64,000 nucleotides of DNA from Cyprinodon diabolis. Lineage: Eukaryota; Chordata; Actinopteri; Cyprinodontiformes; Cyprinodontidae. Made by a program: the position numbers and the translations under genes. The notes under the pieces were generated by a model that worked only from the letters and a program-made list of their open reading frames with translations, ran no database searches and had not been told where the DNA came from. Every line of letters starts with the position of its first letter. Position 1 is the first letter of the stretch. The DNA lies in contig CM060076.1 of the NCBI GenBank assembly GCA_030533445.1, positions 29,052,103 through 29,116,102 of the forward strand, given 5' to 3'. Positions 59,596-64,000 of this stretch are shown here, in pieces.

Positions 59596-59622
59596 TTGGT
59601 TTCACCAAAGCCGACCTGCAAG
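59596..59622 (+). CDS. nrxn3: neurexin microexon at splice site 6, 27 nt
   Basis: A 27-nt stretch between AACAAAG (acceptor AG at 59594-59595) and GTAGAG (donor at 59623). In the phase left by exon 58355-58528 it reads VGFTKADLQ followed by the first base of Gly, so it can be inserted in frame between GCE and GPSTTC. Mammalian neurexins have a very similar optional nonapeptide (VALxKADLQ, recalled) between LNS5 and EGF-C, called splice site 6. The match in sequence, length, phase and place is hard to get by chance. The acceptor is weak: the last 14 intron bases are purine-rich, and UGC lies at 59583-59585, a pattern known for neuronal microexons under SRRM4. Actual use is an inference. Confidence 0.87.
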
Positions 59623-62573
59623 GTAGAGGGTTCAACTCCGCCTCTCGAAGGCCAGCTCGCCTGAAAGGTTGCTGTGTGCAATGCATCGTGGGTGTCACCA
59701 TGGCAATAATGTCTTTCAGGTGCTGCAGTGGGGACTTGCTCTCTTATGGGAAACAATACGAACAAACTGTGGAAAGAAAAAAAAAGTTTGCAAGGCAGGC
59801 AGGAAAATAATTGCTTCCTATTTTAAATTTGTTGGGTGCCTTTAGACATTTAGAATAGAACACTATTGTATAGTATTCATACCCCTGGATCTTTTTCCCT
59901 TTTTGTGATATTGCAACAATATTTACTACTGTTTTTAAAGATTTTATGAGACTGAAAAAAGTAGTACATGGCAGGAAGAAAGAAATAAAAAATAGAGAAA
60001 GAAACCTAATTAGTTAATTGAAAAACAAACTGCATCTTCAAGACCAAGTAACGCAGCAGTCAGGTAGGGTATAATGTTGAGGGGTTTAGACTAGGGTGTC
60101 ATAGAACATTCTTCAATTTCATTTTCCCAAATCTAACCTTTTTCTAAGCGTGACAAGAAAAAAAACAATACTGCAAGAAAGCCACGTGTTGACCACTTAA
60201 AGTTTGCTTCTATCCTTAAAGGTAGACACAGAAAACCTGCAAGATAGTGCTCTCGCTTTGTTACTATATGGATAGTTTTGAAGCATCAATTTAATGTTGC
60301 AGCATCTATTAAGTATATACGTTTTTAAGCTGGAAACATGGATTGATGTAAATCCAGGGGCAACTTTAGAATAAAACTTGTTACAGACTGATAGAGACTT
60401 TATAATAAGGCAGAGATTCATTGTGTTGCAGGATACATCTTCTATGCAAATTAAAGCGAGCCGTACATAAAATCAATGCAGATTCATAAGGTAGAATCTC
60501 CTACTTAAATTCCAGACCTTAATCCATATGAGAATCTTTGTTATCTTAAATGTAATGCTTTAATTTGATCGAGTTTGAAGATAAAATTGTCTTGGTTCTG
60601 AACAGTAGGACCTAGTATTCAGGCAAGACAGTTGGATTACTCAAAAGGCGTTTATTAAAAGCAAACGGATCAGTGGTAGCAGCGGCAAGGGCATCTGGAG
60701 AGAGGAAAACACAGGTTAGTGACCATATAAATCTAACGGAGGAAGATTATGAATGCGAGTCACTAACCTGGTTTACAAGTCCATAGCAAGATAACAAGGG
60801 CAACAAGATGCGGTTGACCCCTCAGAGGTCCAGTAGTCCGATTTGTGTTTTTCAGTTTTGTTTGAGGTTTGAAATTTTTGATATGACAAATTTATGAGAA
60901 AGCTTAAGGGGTGTGAGTACCTTAGACAGGGACTAGATATTAATTTGGCAGATAATTTCTGGTTTATACCTACATGGTCAGGCAAAGGGTACAGTCCTAT
61001 TTAGAAAGTACAGCAATTTCAGCATCAATTCTGTAAGCAAGAACTGGAAGCAAATCAGGTCATCATGGCAATGTGGGTTCATTATAGCCTGAAACTACGG
61101 CAAAAAACAGCTGCAAGAATTTTAAAGCAGCTGAAGGCAATCTGTGACACACTCTAGGGCATCACAGTCAGCATAAAGATGCTGTGGCTGGACATCTAAT
61201 CTGTCACTGTGCTGTTTCAGCATCAAGCCTTAGATATAAAACCATATCATATCTGCTGCCAGGGGTCTTTTTTTGTTTCGTTTTTTCCCAGACAGCGAGT
61301 CTCCTGCTCCAACACTGGAATGCACACATTCCATTTGCCTTGATATAAACACAACATATACGTGCACAGCACTCAGGGTGCCTGGTTGACTACCATTGCA
61401 GTACATTACACAGTAAATGCACTTTCAGCTGGCGAACTTGCTCTGTTTCTTTTTCACTTTAATGTCCCTTTCTTCTCTTCACGTCGTCTTGCACAAAACA
61501 ACTGCTCTTAAACAAAGATTACTTTCATTTTTTTTTTTTTTTACTTTTAGCTTGTTTTTTTCTTTTACTTGGGTTTGTTTCCTACTGTATCTGATTATTA
61601 GAGGTATTACTGTCGAGATTCTTCTCTGTTGTCTGCACTGACTATTAATGCCAGATTGTTGATCTCATTATCTATGCAGTGCACTTGTTCTTATCTGCAT
61701 TCCCTCTCCCTAGAAGTATTCAAAAGTGAGAGCTATGTGTGGTGTGAGGAATAGCAAACACACATCCGGTTTGACTTTGAATACCCTCCTTGATTCTCGT
61801 CTGGCTCTGGTGCATACATAGAGATATGTGCCATGTGTTCTTGAGTGCTTTATATTTCTATTTTTTTTTTCTCCTCATGACTTCTGTCTGTCTGGTGGAT
61901 CTATTGTTCATCTTGTATTCTCAAACAGATGTTAGGAAATGCAACCGGTGCCATGTGCCTTTATGACATTTTTATATGGCTATTGTTAACCACAGAGGTT
62001 CTTTTTTTTAACTGTTAGCGTCTCGTCTTGCTTGTTCTCAGAGGGAATGCAGCGTTTCGAAGTTTTACTCCAATAAAACTTTCCTGAATCGTGTCGGAAT
62101 GTATAAAAAGTTGCATGCAAGCCTAATGGCTCAATAGCTGATAAAAAAGAATGAAACTAAAGGATATGGACTGTGTCATCACATCTGCCAGGATACGGCT
62201 CTCTTTAACAAAAGCTCTTCATCATTGAATATTTTGCCTGCTTTCAGTCAGTTTTAACAAATTGAATCACAGTAAAAGCATCGGCTCCTTCAGCTTAAAG
62301 AACATGCTGTGGAGACGTTAAAAACCTGGGGCCTTTATATGGATTTTGCACCTATAGACTCCAGCGTCCTTAAAGGCCCTGTACTCAGGTTGGGCTTCTT
62401 GTGGTGGCACCGTCTGATCCTCCTGCTGTCTCCTAGGACCATGTAGTGTAAAACTGTCTTTCGAGAGTGCACATCCTCTGCATGGGTCCTTCTTTCTTTA
62501 TGGTCAGATGCCTTAAACATTGCCTGACTTTATACCTGTGGTATCTCTTTTTTTGCTTTTCTCATCTCTCCAG
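59623..62573 (+). other. neurexin intron after the splice-site-6 microexon
   Basis: The first 100 bases (59623-59730) are GC-richer than the rest, a possible splicing-control region. A 12-bp perfect stem (CAGGTTAGTGAC at 60712-60723, complement at 60759-60770) with a 35-nt loop is present. A GC-richer stretch at 62330-62520 has no recognisable coding content. Confidence 0.5.
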
Positions 62574-62693
62574 GCCCAAGCACCACCTGCCAGGATGACT
62601 CATGTGCTAACATGGGAGTTTGCATACAGCAGTGGGAGAATTTCACCTGCGATTGCTCCATGACATCATACACAGGCACCCACTGCAACGACC
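62574..62693 (+). CDS. nrxn3: neurexin exon: EGF-C
   Basis: The acceptor is CTCTCCAG (62566-62573); the donor GTGAGT starts at 62694. The 120-nt exon encodes [40 protein letters not shown] and one base of the next codon (Pro in relatives). The six EGF cysteines are all present. ENFT is an N-glycosylation sequon inside the module where recalled mammalian copies have EGFT or DGFT. EGF-C links LNS5 to LNS6; the LNS6 exons and beta-neurexin start lie beyond the window. Confidence 0.94.
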
Positions 62694-63413
62694 GTGAGTA
62701 CTGCTGGACTTTTCAAAGGCTTGCTTCCTCAGCATTCTGCTGCAACTATTTAAAGCAACAGTTTTTTTTAACACTTCAGCAGAAAATGTTGGTATACTTT
62801 TATTCAGCAAACTTTCAGAGTAGATCAAATTAGGGATATTTTTGAGTTTACTGTACTATAAAATTCTTTCCATATCCAAATAGAATGCATTACTTTCAAA
62901 CATACAAATCTAGGTAAGCATACCTATTACAGAAAAACTTCTGAACAGGAAGTATGGTTGTCCTCTACCCGAAATGCAGGGTACACTGAAGCTTCATGTC
63001 TGGTAAAATGGAAGCAAAGACTTACCAGATCCTGAGTTAGCTTTGTGAGATCTTCTAAAATCTTTTAGAGTAACTTTCAGAGTTTTTTTTTTGTTGTTGT
63101 TGTTATTGTTTTTTTTTTTGCATTCTGGATTATTTTTGATAATAAAAATGCCTTAGTTATTCAGTAAATTGCAAAAACTACACAACTTTCAGTGTATCTT
63201 ATCTTAAAATCTGGCAGATCTAACAAATATACATTTGTGGATAAAAAAAGGGTTAAAAGAAGGTTTTTTTTTTCACTGAAAGAAAAAAAGTGTGTTGTAA
63301 TTCAATTTCTTTAAGTGTCAGGCCTTTAGGCTTCATGCTTGGCGGTGTATATCTGTGGCTGATGATGTGCAAACTACCATCTACTAAATGTCCATCACAC
63401 GAGAAGTAAAAAG

Positions 63414-63462
<49 letters not shown>

Positions 63463-64000
63463 CTGGGATGTCTTATCCCCATGACGACAGGGGACTCCCC
63501 TTCGGTAATCATGCTTGGCGGTCTTTCATTTAGCATTTAATGGAGGGGGCACAGTGCTGCTGGGCCCGACTAATGAGGTGGTAGAGGCTGTTAGCAGAGC
63601 TGCTATCTGCGAGCGCCAGCATCCGCTAATCATCCAACCTTTCTGATGTCAGAGCTGGCTGCTGGGTTTGACTTTATATCTTTTTTTATCTCAGTTTATT
63701 GTCTCTTTACCCTCTCTCTCCAATGCTAGTACTTTTTTTTTAGATTTCAACACTCGGAAAGTAACTGACTCTAACTCTCACATGGTGTTTAAAGCAGAGA
63801 TGTTGGGGTTTTAATTAGTGACGAGGAGCCTTTATTAATCCACATCATGGTGAATTAATAAAGACTTTATCAGCAGTGAATAGAGTGGTGTTATTAATTT
63901 TAGATCTGCTAAGATATCCAGACTTATCTCTGCTTGAAATACAGTACAGGTGTTGTAACACTGATAAAGAAAAAAAAAAGAGTTATTTCCTATTTTTTGT
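62694..64000 (+). other. neurexin intron after EGF-C; (TG)n at 63416-63460
   Basis: T-rich sequence with a TG dinucleotide tract of 45 bp. In other vertebrates the beta-neurexin start lies in the intron region between EGF-C and LNS6; no such exon is visible in this part. Confidence 0.55.

Overview
The window is a piece of a fish (teleost) nuclear genome. It is AT-rich and consists mostly of introns of one gene read on the + strand: an alpha-neurexin, best matched to neurexin 3 (nrxn3; the a or b copy is not resolved). Eleven internal coding exons were placed by protein similarity, by AG/GT splice sites and by codon phase, which closes without error at every junction. In order they encode the LNS2-LNS3 linker and LNS3, EGF-B, LNS4, LNS5 and EGF-C. 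Two are 27-nt microexons: one at splice site 3 in LNS4 (48969-48995) and one between LNS5 and EGF-C at splice site 6 (59596-59622). The start of the gene, LNS1-EGF-A-LNS2, LNS6 and the membrane anchor lie outside the window, and no beta-neurexin promoter is visible. The product is a presynaptic adhesion receptor.

The other content is mobile DNA and repeats inside the introns. Intron 2014-7124 holds a 597-bp MITE with a 5-bp target duplication, an AT dinucleotide pair and an inverted repeat. Intron 7509-43559 (36 kb) holds two tandem tRNA-type SINE copies, an antisense DIRS-type tyrosine-recombinase retrotransposon of about 5.9 kb (gag-like, RT/RNase H, recombinase), a three-block mosaic duplication (17426-21529), a 568-bp element with 68-bp perfect inverted repeats that carries the start of a RecQ-like helicase gene, hAT-like remnants, and one intact Tc1-type transposon. 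Intron 43764-48968 holds a second, practically identical Tc1 copy in the opposite orientation, and a hAT element with a LINE fragment inside it. Intron 52074-55602 holds a different intact Tc1-type transposon with 202-bp inverted repeats. Intron 56104-58056 holds about 720 bp of a partly self-complementary minisatellite.

The least familiar items are the helicase-carrying inverted-repeat element, the mosaic duplication with short microhomologies, and the near-identical Tc1 pair that flanks neurexin exon 43560-43763 in inverted orientation. No prokaryotic-type operon, CRISPR array, tRNA or rRNA gene was seen. Gene identity rests on recalled family sequence; no database search was run.
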